A stretch of 64,000 nucleotides of DNA from assembly GCF_030687535.1 (NCBI RefSeq), contig NZ_CP117437.1, forward strand, positions 2,749,501-2,813,500. The letters are read 5' to 3'. The DNA comes from Pseudomonas sp. FP2335 (GTDB taxonomy: Bacteria > Pseudomonadota > Gammaproteobacteria > Pseudomonadales > Pseudomonadaceae). Shown one piece after another: positions 8,055 through 16,509 of this stretch. Both the position numbers and the translations under genes were made by a program. Positions within the stretch are counted from its first letter, which is position 1. Each line of letters begins with the position of its first letter. The notes under the pieces were generated by a model. It did no database searches. It had not been told where the DNA came from and saw only the letters and a program-made list of their open reading frames with translations.

Positions 8055-10265
8055 TCAGACGGTGCCGAACCCCACCTGCACCGTCAGTGCTCCCTGGTTA
8101 TCCCCCAGTCCAATCCCATACCGGCCCTCCAGATCATCATTGATACACAGCTGCAATTCCCCCGTCTGCCCCGGCGGAACCGCTGCCAGATCGCCCACCA
8201 GAAACGGCGTCCCACCACTGCCTACACGCCCGATCAGCGCGCCTTCATTGGCCCCCGGCAACGTATACCCGGCCTTGGCGATCAACCCCGGGCTGCCGTT
8301 GCCATCCACCATGCCGCCCACCGGGCTGGCCAGCCATTTGCCGCTGACATAACGCACCAGGCGTGGGCTCGGTCCGCTGATCTGCACGCCGGTGCCTTGC
8401 CATGGCTGGTTGGCCTGCACCTGCACGGTCACGGCCTTGAGGTCGTTGCACAGGGTGTCACCGGCCTGGATCGACAGCGCGGCGATGGTCAGGCTCGGGT
8501 TGGACGTACCCGTGGTGGGGAACACGCCGTCGCCGACCAGGAACAGGTTGGCGTGGTCCCAACTGCGCTGGTATTTGTCCACCACCGAGGTCTTGGGGTC
8601 GGCGCCCATGCGGTAGGTGCCCATCAAGTGCCCGGCGCCCTGGAACGAATAGGATTCGCCCTGATAGACGAACACCCCCGGCTGGATGTCGGCCGTCAGT
8701 TCGGTGGCACCGAGCAGTTCGGTAATGATGTGGCTGGCCAGGATGCGCGCCTGTTTGAAGCCCTCCTTGGTGTAGTCCGACAGGTCGTAGTGGATCTCCG
8801 GGCGCGGGATGCCCAGGCGGTCCTTGTATTGGCTCGACGGCACGATGTAGCAGTTGGCGTTGTCGGGATCTTCCTCGACTTGCTCCACCAGGAAGCCCAC
8901 GCGAAATTGCCGGGTCAGCAGGTTGTTCAACTGCTGTACCAGCGCCGTGCCGAATAGCGTCTGCGTGGCATCGCCGCTGTTGGGCAGCGGGTTGGTACGG
9001 CTGACATTGCTGCCATCGATGAGGTCGGCAACGGTGGTGTAGGGGTCGCCAATCGGCCAGTTGAAACCTTCATTGCCGATCTCGATACGCCACGCCGCAC
9101 GTTGGCTGCGAAAGGCACCATCGCGCAGGCTTTCAATCCCCGAGGTCGACACCGGCCCGCGGTACGGGAACACCGTCTTGCCTTCAGGCATCAAGCCCCA
9201 CGCCAGGTAGATCGGGTGGTCCGCCAGGCTGCGCCCGACCTGGCCGCTGCTGTTGGCGACGCCTTTGGGCCAGGCGCTGCTGGTGGAGTTGAGCAGCAAT
9301 TTGGGCGTCTCGATGGCATGGGCGGCGATCACATAGCGCTGCCCGATTGCCACCCCGGTGCCGGTCGCCGGTCCGTCGCCCAATTGATACTGGATGAACT
9401 CGATGCCGCTGATGGTCTTGTCCGCCGCCACCGTAACCTTGCTCGCCACGGTCTTGTACAGGACCCGCACGTTGCCGGTGTTGAGCGCGTTGTTCATGGT
9501 CACCGTGGCGTCGTACTTGGCCTGGATCGGGCAGATCGGCGTGCAGTTGGTGTTGCCCGCACACACGCGGCGCCCGGCATAGGGCTGGGAGTTGCGCCCG
9601 GCCGGCGTCGGGCTCACCACCAGGGGCAGGCCCTGGAACGCCTGGCCCTGCACCGCACTGACGAAACTGCCGTCGACCAGTGACAGCGGGATGCTGGTCA
9701 TCGGGTATTCGTAGTTCTGCGGGAAGGTAATACCGAGGTAACCCTGGTCGGCCACGTTCGCCGCCACGCCGATTTCCGCTTCGGCGCGGCAATACGCGCT
9801 TTGCAGGTCGTTGTAGCCGATCGGCCAATCGACCCCGACGCCGTACAGCGACTTCATGCGGAAGTCATTGGGCAACATGCGCAGGCAGGTGGCAACCCAG
9901 TGCCAGGTGGTGCCACCGCCCACGCGCTCGTAGGTGCTGGTGAACGGCAGCGGGCCTTTCTGCACCAGGTAACTGACGTCGGGATTGTCCCAACCCAGGA
10001 TCAGGTCGGCGATGGTCGCGCGCGGGGCATTCTGCTCGGCCGGGTTGCGTGCCGGGCTCAGGGTGCTGACCGGCGGGTAGGGCGACTCGGGGGTCTTGAG
10101 GGTCGCGGTGTAGAAGCGCTCCAGGTACTGGTTACGGTTCGCCGGGATTTCCGGGCCGGACTCCAGCACCAGCACTTTCACGCCCGCCAGGCCCAGTTGA
10201 TAGGCAATCAGGCTGCCCGCAAGGCCCGCGCCGACGATCACTACATCTGCTTGTTCAGTACTCAT
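8055..10265 (-). CDS. GMC-family FAD dehydrogenase, catalytic subunit, with C-terminal LecA-like domain
   Basis: 736-residue flavoprotein. FAD-binding GAGLAG lies at residues 12-17. Three cysteines (Cys235, Cys241, Cys245; C-x5-C-x3-C) match the 3Fe-4S motif of bacterial FAD-dependent sugar dehydrogenases. The C-terminal GMC segment contains GAGHLMGTYRMG and FPTTGTSNPSLTIAALS. About 126 extra residues (611-736) follow, resembling the PA-IL/LecA beta-sandwich: GALIGRVGSGG, then CINDDLEGRYG and a closing TVQVG strand. The gene overlaps the small subunit by 4 bp and is last in a cytochrome c-small subunit-GMC operon, so electrons probably pass from substrate via FAD and the Fe-S cluster to the cytochrome. 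The substrate is unknown; a sugar or alcohol is likely. No signal peptide is visible; export may depend on a partner. Confidence 0.85.
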   Translation of the reverse strand: MSTEQADVVIVGAGLAGSLIAYQLGLAGVKVLVLESGPEIPANRNQYLERFYTATLKTPESPYPPVSTLSPARNPAEQNAPRATIADLILGWDNPDVSYLVQKGPLPFTSTYERVGGGTTWHWVATCLRMLPNDFRMKSLYGVGVDWPIGYNDLQSAYCRAEAEIGVAANVADQGYLGITFPQNYEYPMTSIPLSLVDGSFVSAVQGQAFQGLPLVVSPTPAGRNSQPYAGRRVCAGNTNCTPICPIQAKYDATVTMNNALNTGNVRVLYKTVASKVTVAADKTISGIEFIQYQLGDGPATGTGVAIGQRYVIAAHAIETPKLLLNSTSSAWPKGVANSSGQVGRSLADHPIYLAWGLMPEGKTVFPYRGPVSTSGIESLRDGAFRSQRAAWRIEIGNEGFNWPIGDPYTTVADLIDGSNVSRTNPLPNSGDATQTLFGTALVQQLNNLLTRQFRVGFLVEQVEEDPDNANCYIVPSSQYKDRLGIPRPEIHYDLSDYTKEGFKQARILASHIITELLGATELTADIQPGVFVYQGESYSFQGAGHLMGTYRMGADPKTSVVDKYQRSWDHANLFLVGDGVFPTTGTSNPSLTIAALSIQAGDTLCNDLKAVTVQVQANQPWQGTGVQISGPSPRLVRYVSGKWLASPVGGMVDGNGSPGLIAKAGYTLPGANEGALIGRVGSGGTPFLVGDLAAVPPGQTGELQLCINDDLEGRYGIGLGDNQGALTVQVGFGTV

Positions 10266-10774
10266 AACGATGCTCCTGGCTGGAGGCTGGCGGCCACCCC
10301 GGTGAAATCCTCAAGGCTGGGCGGCGGGCTGTTCCAGTAGCCGAAGAAGAACTCGCTGTAACCCATCGGGTGGGCCTGGGCGATGCTCCACGCCCAGCTT
10401 TGGGTGTAGGCCTCGTCGCTGACCACGGTTTGCTCACCCAGCGGGAACGCACCCTGGGCATACGGCTGATACCACACGCCGAGCAGCCACAGCTTCATGA
10501 TCGCGCGCGCCGCCAGGGCGGTCTGGGTGGTGGCGGGCTGGCCGTTCTGCATCAGGATCGCGGTGCCGATCTGCTGCGGCGTCTGTTGCTCGGCCAGCAG
10601 CGAAGCGTATTGGGCGAGCAGGGCGCCGAGTACGTTCTGGCCCAGGCGCGGGCCGATGAAGTTGAGAAACGTGGTGGGCAGGCCGATGGGGTCCACGGAG
10701 GGCGCCAGGCGTTCCTGGTCGATGCCGGTAAGCACCACGCTCAGGCCGGTGAAATTGTCGAGGTCGGTACTCAT
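10262..10774 (-). CDS. Small subunit of GMC/sorbitol-type dehydrogenase
   Basis: 170 residues, resembling the FAD-SLDH small-subunit family that accompanies membrane FAD dehydrogenases (glucose, sorbitol and fructose type). It begins MSTDLDNFTGLSVVLTG and contains QTALAARAIMKLWLLGVWYQP, the helical core usual for the family. ATG at 10774 gives a 4-bp overlap with the upstream cytochrome gene, and its stop overlaps the GMC start by 4 bp, so the three are probably translationally coupled. Family members often carry a Tat signal; none is visible here, which leaves the export route of the GMC complex unclear. Confidence 0.8.
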   Translation of the reverse strand: MSTDLDNFTGLSVVLTGIDQERLAPSVDPIGLPTTFLNFIGPRLGQNVLGALLAQYASLLAEQQTPQQIGTAILMQNGQPATTQTALAARAIMKLWLLGVWYQPYAQGAFPLGEQTVVSDEAYTQSWAWSIAQAHPMGYSEFFFGYWNSPPPSLEDFTGVAASLQPGASL

Positions 10775-12138
10775 GGCTGACTCCCTGTCGCACCTGTGGA
10801 TTGGGCGCGTTCGAGCAGGTAGGTGAAGTCCGCGAAGCTGGTGCGCGGCGACTGGGTCACGTGGGTCGCGGCATTGCCGTGGCAGGCGATGCAACTGGAC
10901 GACGCCTGGGGCACGGTGCCCTGGATGTAAGTCTCCAAGGTCGCATTGGCCAGGAACGATGGCGCCGGCTTGCCCAGCGGCACGGTGGCCGATATCTGGC
11001 ACGGAGGCTGGCCGGTGAGGGTCGGCCACTGGGTGCTGATCAACTGGTAGTTGGCCCACACGCTGTTGGGGTTCACCGTGCGCAGCAGGGTCTGGTAGGT
11101 GTTGTTGAGGGTCTTGGTCGCGTCGGTCAGCGGGATCTCGCGCACGATCTGCGACGGCGTCGCTTTCACCGCCGGGTTCCACGGGCGTGGCGGCGGCTGG
11201 TTGACCTCGGCCTGGCTGCTGGCGTTGTAGAACAGATACGGGCCCTTGCGCTCGGCCGGTGGCGTGGTCTTTTCCGGCACATTGTCGACGTGCTCGAAGG
11301 TCGACCACACCCACTGCGGCGCACTGGTGGTCTTGTGCACGATATGCAGGCCCACCAACCCGACCGGCTCGGCCACGCAGGATTCAGCCACCACCGGCCC
11401 CTTGCTCGGGTCGCTGTTGCCCGGCGTATACACCAACGCATCCACCGTATGGAAACTGCCGGGCTTGTCGTTGCCATCCAGCACCTTCCACGAGGCCTTG
11501 ACCATCAGCGAACCGACCTGGCTGGTAGCCGGGTCGCCGCAACTGAACGCCACTGCGTTGGTCGGGCTGGCGGCAAAAAACGCCTGTTGGCCCTGGATGC
11601 TATACAGGCCGTTGTTGACGATGCCGTCGAACATCGACTGATTGACCACGATTTCATTGCGGGTGTACACGCCGCTCTGGTCCACCAGCGGGCCGCTTTC
11701 AAACGGTTGGATAAACTCGTCGAGCACATCCGGGACCTTGCCCATCTGCTGCAACAGGCGCCCGGAGCCCTTGCCTTCACAGGCCGGCGGTACGGCTGCC
11801 GGGGCGTGATAGGGCTGTGGCTTCTGCCCTTGGGGCAGGAAGATCTGGTAACTCTCCCGGTAGCTTTCCCACACTGTGGCCGCGTCCTGCTGGCCGATCT
11901 GCATGCTGGTGTTGGGGTTGCCGTCGGCCAGGGCCGGCCAGTTCAGTGCAATGAATGTCTGCCACGACATGTCATCGAAGTTCTGTTGCAGGCTGGTCAG
12001 GGAAAACGGCGGGGTCGCCGTGACATCGAAGGGGATTTGCGTAGACAGCGTGGGGGCCGCGACGACCAGTGGGCTCAGCAATGCGCCGAACAGCGCGCAG
12101 CCGAACCCGGGCCGGGGGCGATGGGTTTCCGTTCTCAT
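10771..12138 (-). CDS. Secreted cytochrome c subunit of the dehydrogenase complex
   Basis: 455 residues with an N-terminal signal peptide (hydrophobic FGALLSPLVVAA, cleavage near residue 27) and a single c-type haem motif CIACH at residues 416-420. The long region before the haem motif has no motif I recognise. It is the first gene of the three-gene dehydrogenase operon, and its role is probably electron acceptor for the flavoprotein in the periplasm. Usual sorbitol/gluconate dehydrogenase cytochromes carry three haems; one haem here suggests a different family from the classical triple-haem subunit. The start ATG at 12138 follows GGAGATAACG, a good ribosome-binding site. Confidence 0.8.
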   Translation of the reverse strand: MRTETHRPRPGFGCALFGALLSPLVVAAPTLSTQIPFDVTATPPFSLTSLQQNFDDMSWQTFIALNWPALADGNPNTSMQIGQQDAATVWESYRESYQIFLPQGQKPQPYHAPAAVPPACEGKGSGRLLQQMGKVPDVLDEFIQPFESGPLVDQSGVYTRNEIVVNQSMFDGIVNNGLYSIQGQQAFFAASPTNAVAFSCGDPATSQVGSLMVKASWKVLDGNDKPGSFHTVDALVYTPGNSDPSKGPVVAESCVAEPVGLVGLHIVHKTTSAPQWVWSTFEHVDNVPEKTTPPAERKGPYLFYNASSQAEVNQPPPRPWNPAVKATPSQIVREIPLTDATKTLNNTYQTLLRTVNPNSVWANYQLISTQWPTLTGQPPCQISATVPLGKPAPSFLANATLETYIQGTVPQASSSCIACHGNAATHVTQSPRTSFADFTYLLERAQSTGATGSQP

Positions 12139-12291
12139 CGTTATCTCCTGGGCATCAGGCGTCAGGAGACAGTGGGTCCGTCATGGACTCTTCAATGCGC
12201 CTCCTGGCACGGGCTTGAGATTAGATAACGTTGGAATGGCCGGTGGTTCTGCGACTAGATTTATTCGTAATAAAAACAATCGCTAACGGCG
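12139..12291. other. Intergenic region upstream of the dehydrogenase operon
   Basis: 153 bp, notably AT-rich around 12250-12285, between the stop of the hydroxylase-family gene and the cytochrome gene, both on the minus strand. It probably carries the promoter of the dehydrogenase operon. No confident -35/-10 pair or operator was identified. Confidence 0.4.
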
Positions 12292-12828
12292 TCAGGCAGG
12301 TTCCTTGTCGGCGCGGCGGGTTTCGGCGCGGATAAAGGTGCGGAACACGTGGTCCCACAGCGGCGAAGAGACCCCGAAGTTCTTCTCGATCCCCTGGCGA
12401 TGGTGCAGATCATGATTGGCCACCAGCCGTGGCATAAAACGGTAGGCCCAGTGCTCGGGACGGTGCATCACGTAGTGCACCGAGATATAGAACCCATAGC
12501 CCGCGACTGCGCCGACGAAGGCCGAGGTCAGTCCGGTGTACCAGGCCACCAGGAGCAGGATGGCGAAGGTCGAACTGGTCTTCCAGCTGGACACACCGAT
12601 ATAGGCCAGCACGTCGACGTGGTGGGTCCAATGCTCGCGGCGATACAACGAGTGGAACAGGAAGCGGTGCGCCGAATATTCCACCAGCGTCCAGGCCAGC
12701 AGCCCCATCAGGGCCAGGCCCAGGTCGAATGGCGCGAGGTAGAGCGCCAGCAGGATAAAGAGGGGCACGGTGAAAAAATCGAGGTAGTAAGCGAGCGATG
12801 ACATCAGCCATTTATTGGAAGCAGCCAT
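12292..12828 (-). CDS. Fatty acid hydroxylase / sterol desaturase family membrane protein
   Basis: 178 residues with about four hydrophobic segments and the clustered histidines of the di-iron hydroxylase superfamily: HRFLFH (54-59), HWTHH (66-70), HYVMH (118-122) and HDLHH (139-143). These would bind two irons at the cytoplasmic face for hydroxylation of a lipid or carotenoid-like substrate. ATG at 12828 was preferred over the longer open frame to 12903 because the upstream part lacks hydrophobic or family character. It stands alone, on the opposite strand to the binding protein at 13082. Substrate unknown. Confidence 0.82.
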   Translation of the reverse strand: MAASNKWLMSSLAYYLDFFTVPLFILLALYLAPFDLGLALMGLLAWTLVEYSAHRFLFHSLYRREHWTHHVDVLAYIGVSSWKTSSTFAILLLVAWYTGLTSAFVGAVAGYGFYISVHYVMHRPEHWAYRFMPRLVANHDLHHRQGIEKNFGVSSPLWDHVFRTFIRAETRRADKEPA

Positions 12829-13081
12829 GTGCGGAATATCCCTATAGTGCGAAAGGCGGCGGCAATTGGAGCACAGATTCAAGGCGCAGTGTTGGTGACG
12901 CAACAGCGGTTCAAGAGATTGTCCGATTGCCTGCTGGAGTCCGCACTCCTGATGCGGATCAAGTCATTGAATACATTGATTTATTGGTTTGGCATGAATT
13001 GTGTTTCCAGTTGATTGAAGCACTCGCTGCCTCAACCCGACCACGGGAGGGGAACCCCACCCTTCACAAGAAACCACACCC

Positions 13082-14422
13082 ATGCACAAGCTCTTGCAAC
13101 GCACCCTGATCGCCAGCCTGGTGGCGCTCACCACCTTGGGCACGCTCCTTCCGGCGGCCGCCCAGGCTGCCAATGATCAACAGTTCATCCCGCTGGCCAC
13201 TTATCGCGTCGGCGCCTATGCCTCCAGCGGCATCCCGTGGTGGGCAGGGGAGATTGACTACTTTCGCTACATCAACGAAGTCGAAGGCGGCGTGAACGGC
13301 GTCAAGCTGGTTTGGCAGGAATGCGAGACCGAGTGGAAAACCGACCGCATCATCGAATGCTACGAGCGCTACAAAGATGGCCTGGATGGCGCACCCACAG
13401 GGTTCTTCTTCACCCACAGCACGCCTGCTTCCTACGCCTTGATGGATCGTGCGGCGAAGGACCATATCCCGCTGATCGACGGTGCCGGTGGGCGCACCGA
13501 GTCCACCGATGGTCGCGTGTTCCCTTATGCCTTCCCGCTGCTGCTCAACTACTACGGGCAGGCGTCGGTGGGCATCAACTACATCGCCCAGCGCGAAGGC
13601 GGCCTGGACAAGCTCAAAGGCAAAAAGATTGTGACGGTCTACCACGATTCCGCCTACGGCCGCGAAACCCAGGCGGCCATGCAGTTGCTGGCGCACAAGT
13701 ATGGTTTCGACAACATCCAGATCCCCGTGGCGGACCCGGGCAACGAACAGTCGACCCAGTGGCGCCAAGTGCGCCAGCTCAACCCGGATTGGGTATTCCT
13801 GCGCACCTGGGGCGTGTCCACCCCGGTGGCGATCAAGACCGCCGTGCGTTTTGGCGTCCCGGTAGACCGCCTGATCGGTGACGTGTGGGCGGGTTCCGAA
13901 GCCGATGTGATTCCCGCCGGCACGGCCGCCAAGGGCTATCAGGCACTGGCGCCGTTTCCGGGTGGCGACGGTTTTGAGATCCACCGCAAGCTCAAGCAGT
14001 ACATCCTCGATCCGGGCAAGAGCAACCTCAAGGACCCCAGCTATTTCGGCAAGGTCTACTACAACATCGGTCTGATCAATGCCGCGATTGCCGTCGAAGC
14101 GCTGCGTACCGGCCAGGCCAAGTTTGGCAACCGTGCGCTCAACGGCGAAGAAACCCGCTGGGCATTCGAGCATCTGGACATCGATGCTGCACGCCTCAAG
14201 GCCCTGGGCTTTGAAGGTTTGTTGGCGCCGTTGAAGCTGTCGTGCGCCGACCACGAAGGCGGCGGCTCCGCCCGCGTACAGCAGTGGGATGGGCAAAAGT
14301 GGGTATTGGTGACGGATTGGCTACAGGCTGACCGCGCCACGTTGCGCCCACTGATCGAGGCCAAGTCCGCAGCATATGCCGAAGAGAAAGGCCTCGCCCC
14401 GCGCGATTGCGCATCGCAATAA
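13082..14422 (+). CDS. Periplasmic branched-chain-amino-acid-type ABC binding protein
   Basis: 446 residues of the Peripla_BP_6 (LivJ/LivK) type. There is a clear signal peptide ending AAAQA near residue 29. The mature protein starts with a two-lobe domain (FIPLATYRVGAYASSGIPWWAGEIDYFRYINEVEGGVNGVKL), and TVYHDSAYGRETQAAM marks the second-lobe hinge. No permease or ATPase of the Liv type lies nearby, so it is an orphan component that must share a transporter encoded elsewhere. The 3-prime end is partly duplicated downstream within the REP cluster. Substrate not predictable from sequence alone. Confidence 0.85.
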   Translation: MHKLLQRTLIASLVALTTLGTLLPAAAQAANDQQFIPLATYRVGAYASSGIPWWAGEIDYFRYINEVEGGVNGVKLVWQECETEWKTDRIIECYERYKDGLDGAPTGFFFTHSTPASYALMDRAAKDHIPLIDGAGGRTESTDGRVFPYAFPLLLNYYGQASVGINYIAQREGGLDKLKGKKIVTVYHDSAYGRETQAAMQLLAHKYGFDNIQIPVADPGNEQSTQWRQVRQLNPDWVFLRTWGVSTPVAIKTAVRFGVPVDRLIGDVWAGSEADVIPAGTAAKGYQALAPFPGGDGFEIHRKLKQYILDPGKSNLKDPSYFGKVYYNIGLINAAIAVEALRTGQAKFGNRALNGEETRWAFEHLDIDAARLKALGFEGLLAPLKLSCADHEGGGSARVQQWDGQKWVLVTDWLQADRATLRPLIEAKSAAYAEEKGLAPRDCASQ

Positions 14423-14439
14423 CACCCAAACGCAAACCT

Positions 14440-14573
14440 TGTAGTGAGCGGGCTCGCCCCGCGCCGGGCGGCGAAGCCGCCCTAAAACCAGGCAACCTCG
14501 GTCTCCCTGAAACACCGCATCGGTCTTATTGGGGCGGCTTCGCCACCCAGCGCGGGCAAGCCCGCTCACTACA
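14440..14573. repeat. REPIN unit 1 (inverted pair of REP sequences)
   Basis: A REP with core GTAGTGAGCGGGCTCGCCCC begins at 14440 and its inverted partner (GCGGGCAAGCCCGCTCACTA) ends at 14573, with short palindromes GGCGGCGAAGCCGCC and GGGGCGGCTTCGCC inside. This arrangement of two REPs facing each other is typical of Pseudomonas REPINs mobilised by RAYT transposases; no RAYT gene is in this window. Confidence 0.85.
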
Positions 14574-14590
14574 GTTTGTTGACCGTGCGT

Positions 14591-14652
14591 ATTGGCTACA
14601 GGCTTATCGCCCCGCGCGATTGCGCATCGCAACAACACCCAAACGCAAACCT
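14591..14652. repeat. Partial duplicate of the 3-prime end of the upstream binding-protein gene
   Basis: ATTGGCTACAGGCT at 14591-14604 repeats 14316-14329 of the binding-protein gene, and the sequence from 14608 repeats 14395 onward (the last codons, stop and trailer). The two offsets are 275 and 213 bp, so the copy has lost 62 bp. It is non-coding debris of a local duplication. Confidence 0.75.
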
Positions 14653-14785
14653 TGTAGTGAGCGGGCTCGCCCCGCGCCGGGTGGCGAAGCCGCCCTAAAA
14701 CCAGACACCCCGGTCTCCCTGAAACACCGCATCGGTCTTATTGGGGCGGCTTCGCCGCACAGCGCGGGCAAGCCCGCTCACTACA
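14653..14785. repeat. REPIN unit 2, tandem copy of unit 1
   Basis: Almost the same sequence as unit 1 about 213 bp downstream, including the spacer with GGTCTCCCTGAAACACCGC. Small differences (GTGGCGAAGC for GCGGCGAAGC; CGCCGCACAGC for CGCCACCCAGC) show that the copies have begun to diverge. Confidence 0.85.
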
Positions 14786-14794
14786 GTTTGTTGA

Positions 14795-14890
14795 CCGCCC
14801 TAAAACAGGCACCCTCGGTCTCCCTGAAACACCGCGGCGGTCTTATTGGGGCGGCTTCGCCACCCAGCGCGGGCAAGCCCGCTCACGACA
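14795..14890. repeat. Third, partial REPIN copy (right half only)
   Basis: Repeats the spacer and the inverted REP of units 1 and 2 but lacks the left REP. It ends 3 bp from the stop codon of the ABC ATPase gene, so its hairpin could protect or terminate the minus-strand transcript. Confidence 0.8.
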
Positions 14891-14892
14891 GG

Positions 14893-16509
14893 TCAGGCGG
14901 CGGTGGCTTGTTGCCCGGGAATGGCGGCAATCAGTTCGCGGGTGTAGTCGCTGGCAGGGTGGTTGAAGATGCGTTCCACCGAGCCTTGTTCCACCACCTT
15001 GCCGTTGCGCAGCACCAGCACTTCGTGGGCAAAGTTGGCCACCACCGACAAGTCGTGGGACACCAGTACGTAGGCGATGCCCATTTCCCGTTGCAGCTCT
15101 TCCAGCAGGTCGAGGATGTGCGCCTGCACCGACACGTCGAGGGCGCTGACCGGTTCGTCGAGCAGCAGCAGGTCCGGTTTCAATGCCAGGGCCCGGGCGA
15201 TGGCGACCCGTTGGCATTGGCCGCCGGACAGTTCGCGGGGCAGGCGGTCCAGGTAGCTGGCCGGCAAGTGCACGCGGCTGATCAGTTCCCGCGCCGCCTG
15301 TTCCAGGGCCGGGCCCTTGAGCAGGCCGAACGATACCAGTGGTTCGATGATGCTGTCGTACACCGTGAAGCGCGGGTCCAGCGCCGCAAACGGATTCTGC
15401 TGTACCAGTTGCAGGCGCTGGCGCAGCGGGCGGAATTCGCGCCAGCTGAGGGGGGTGACGTCCTGCTGTTTGAACCAGACCTGGCCCTGGGTTGGTTTTT
15501 CCAGGCCGAGGGCAATGCGCAGTGCGGTGCTTTTGCCCGAGCCGGATTCGCCGACGATCGCCAGCGTCTGGCCCGGGTATACCTCCAGACTGAGGTCGTC
15601 CAGGGCGACGAAGGTCGACGCCTCGCCTTTGACCTTTGGCAGCGCGAAGGTCTTGCCGACGTGTTTGAGGCTGAGGATCGGCTCTTCCATCGGGTCAATC
15701 CGGATCAGCGGCGCACGCCGTTTGGCAAACGCCGGGGCGGCAGCAATCAGCGCCCGCGTGTAGTCATGCCGTGGCGCCGTGAGGATTTGCCGCGGTGCGC
15801 CTTGCTCCACCAACTCACCCTGTTGCATCACCACAATCCGGTCGGCGCGGTCGGTGGCCACACCCAGGTCGTGGGTGATGATCAACAGCGAAATCCCGCG
15901 TTCGGCCACCAGGCGCTGCAAGTGATCGAGAATCTTGCGCTGCACCGTCACATCCAGGGCGCTGGTCGGTTCGTCGGCGATGATCAGGCGCGGATTGCCG
16001 GCCAACGCGATGGCGATCAGCACGCGTTGGCGCATGCCGCCGGAGAGTTCATGGGGGTACTGGCGCGCACGCAGCACCGGCTTGTCGATGCCGACGTGTT
16101 GCAGCAGCTCGACAATGTCTGCATCGACCCCGGGATAACGTTTGCCCTTGGCCAGGACCAGCGCCTCGGCGATCTGCTGACCGACGCGCAGGGTAGGGTT
16201 GAGACTGACCATCGGGTCCTGGGGAACCAGCCCGACGGTGCGTCCGCGCACGCTGCGTTTGTGCCGTTCGCTGGCGTGGGTCAGGTCGTTGCCGTCCACC
16301 CACAGCTGGCCGGCGCTGATCTGCGCGTGTTCTGGCAACAGGCCGAGGATGGCGTTGGCCAGGGTCGATTTGCCGGAGCCGGACTCACCGACAATCGCCA
16401 CCGTCTCGCCGCTGGCGATGGTCAGTGACAGATCGCGTACGGCTTGAACGTGTTGCCCGCCGGAGCGGTAGCTGACACTCAGTTGGCGAACATCGACTAA
16501 AGCGCTCAT
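14893..16509 (-). CDS. Peptide/nickel-type ABC importer, fused double ATPase
   Basis: 538 residues containing two complete ABC ATPase domains in one chain, as in DppD-DppF fusions. Walker A GESGSGKST occurs at 41-49 and again at 320-328. The first signature is LSGGMRQRV (155-163) with Walker B LIIADEP (about 175-181); the second half has LSGGQCQRVAIARAL and LLLLDEP. It powers import through the two permeases encoded just upstream. Its start overlaps the DppC-type permease stop by 4 bp. It is the last gene of the operon and abuts a REP hairpin. Confidence 0.92.
   Translation of the reverse strand: MSALVDVRQLSVSYRSGGQHVQAVRDLSLTIASGETVAIVGESGSGKSTLANAILGLLPEHAQISAGQLWVDGNDLTHASERHKRSVRGRTVGLVPQDPMVSLNPTLRVGQQIAEALVLAKGKRYPGVDADIVELLQHVGIDKPVLRARQYPHELSGGMRQRVLIAIALAGNPRLIIADEPTSALDVTVQRKILDHLQRLVAERGISLLIITHDLGVATDRADRIVVMQQGELVEQGAPRQILTAPRHDYTRALIAAAPAFAKRRAPLIRIDPMEEPILSLKHVGKTFALPKVKGEASTFVALDDLSLEVYPGQTLAIVGESGSGKSTALRIALGLEKPTQGQVWFKQQDVTPLSWREFRPLRQRLQLVQQNPFAALDPRFTVYDSIIEPLVSFGLLKGPALEQAARELISRVHLPASYLDRLPRELSGGQCQRVAIARALALKPDLLLLDEPVSALDVSVQAHILDLLEELQREMGIAYVLVSHDLSVVANFAHEVLVLRNGKVVEQGSVERIFNHPASDYTRELIAAIPGQQATAA

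Noticed and set aside
12210..12226. TGGCAC...TTGA resembling a sigma-54 promoter near 12210
   Set aside because: The spacer is 4 rather than 5 nt, the -12 GC is missing, and it points away from the dehydrogenase operon.
14440..14890. CRISPR-like array
   Set aside because: The repeats are long, palindromic and only two and a half in number with no unique spacers; they fit REPINs instead.
14407..16428. Plus-strand open frame of 673 codons starting in the REP cluster
   Set aside because: It translates the REP repeats and then the reverse of the ABC ATPase; no protein content.
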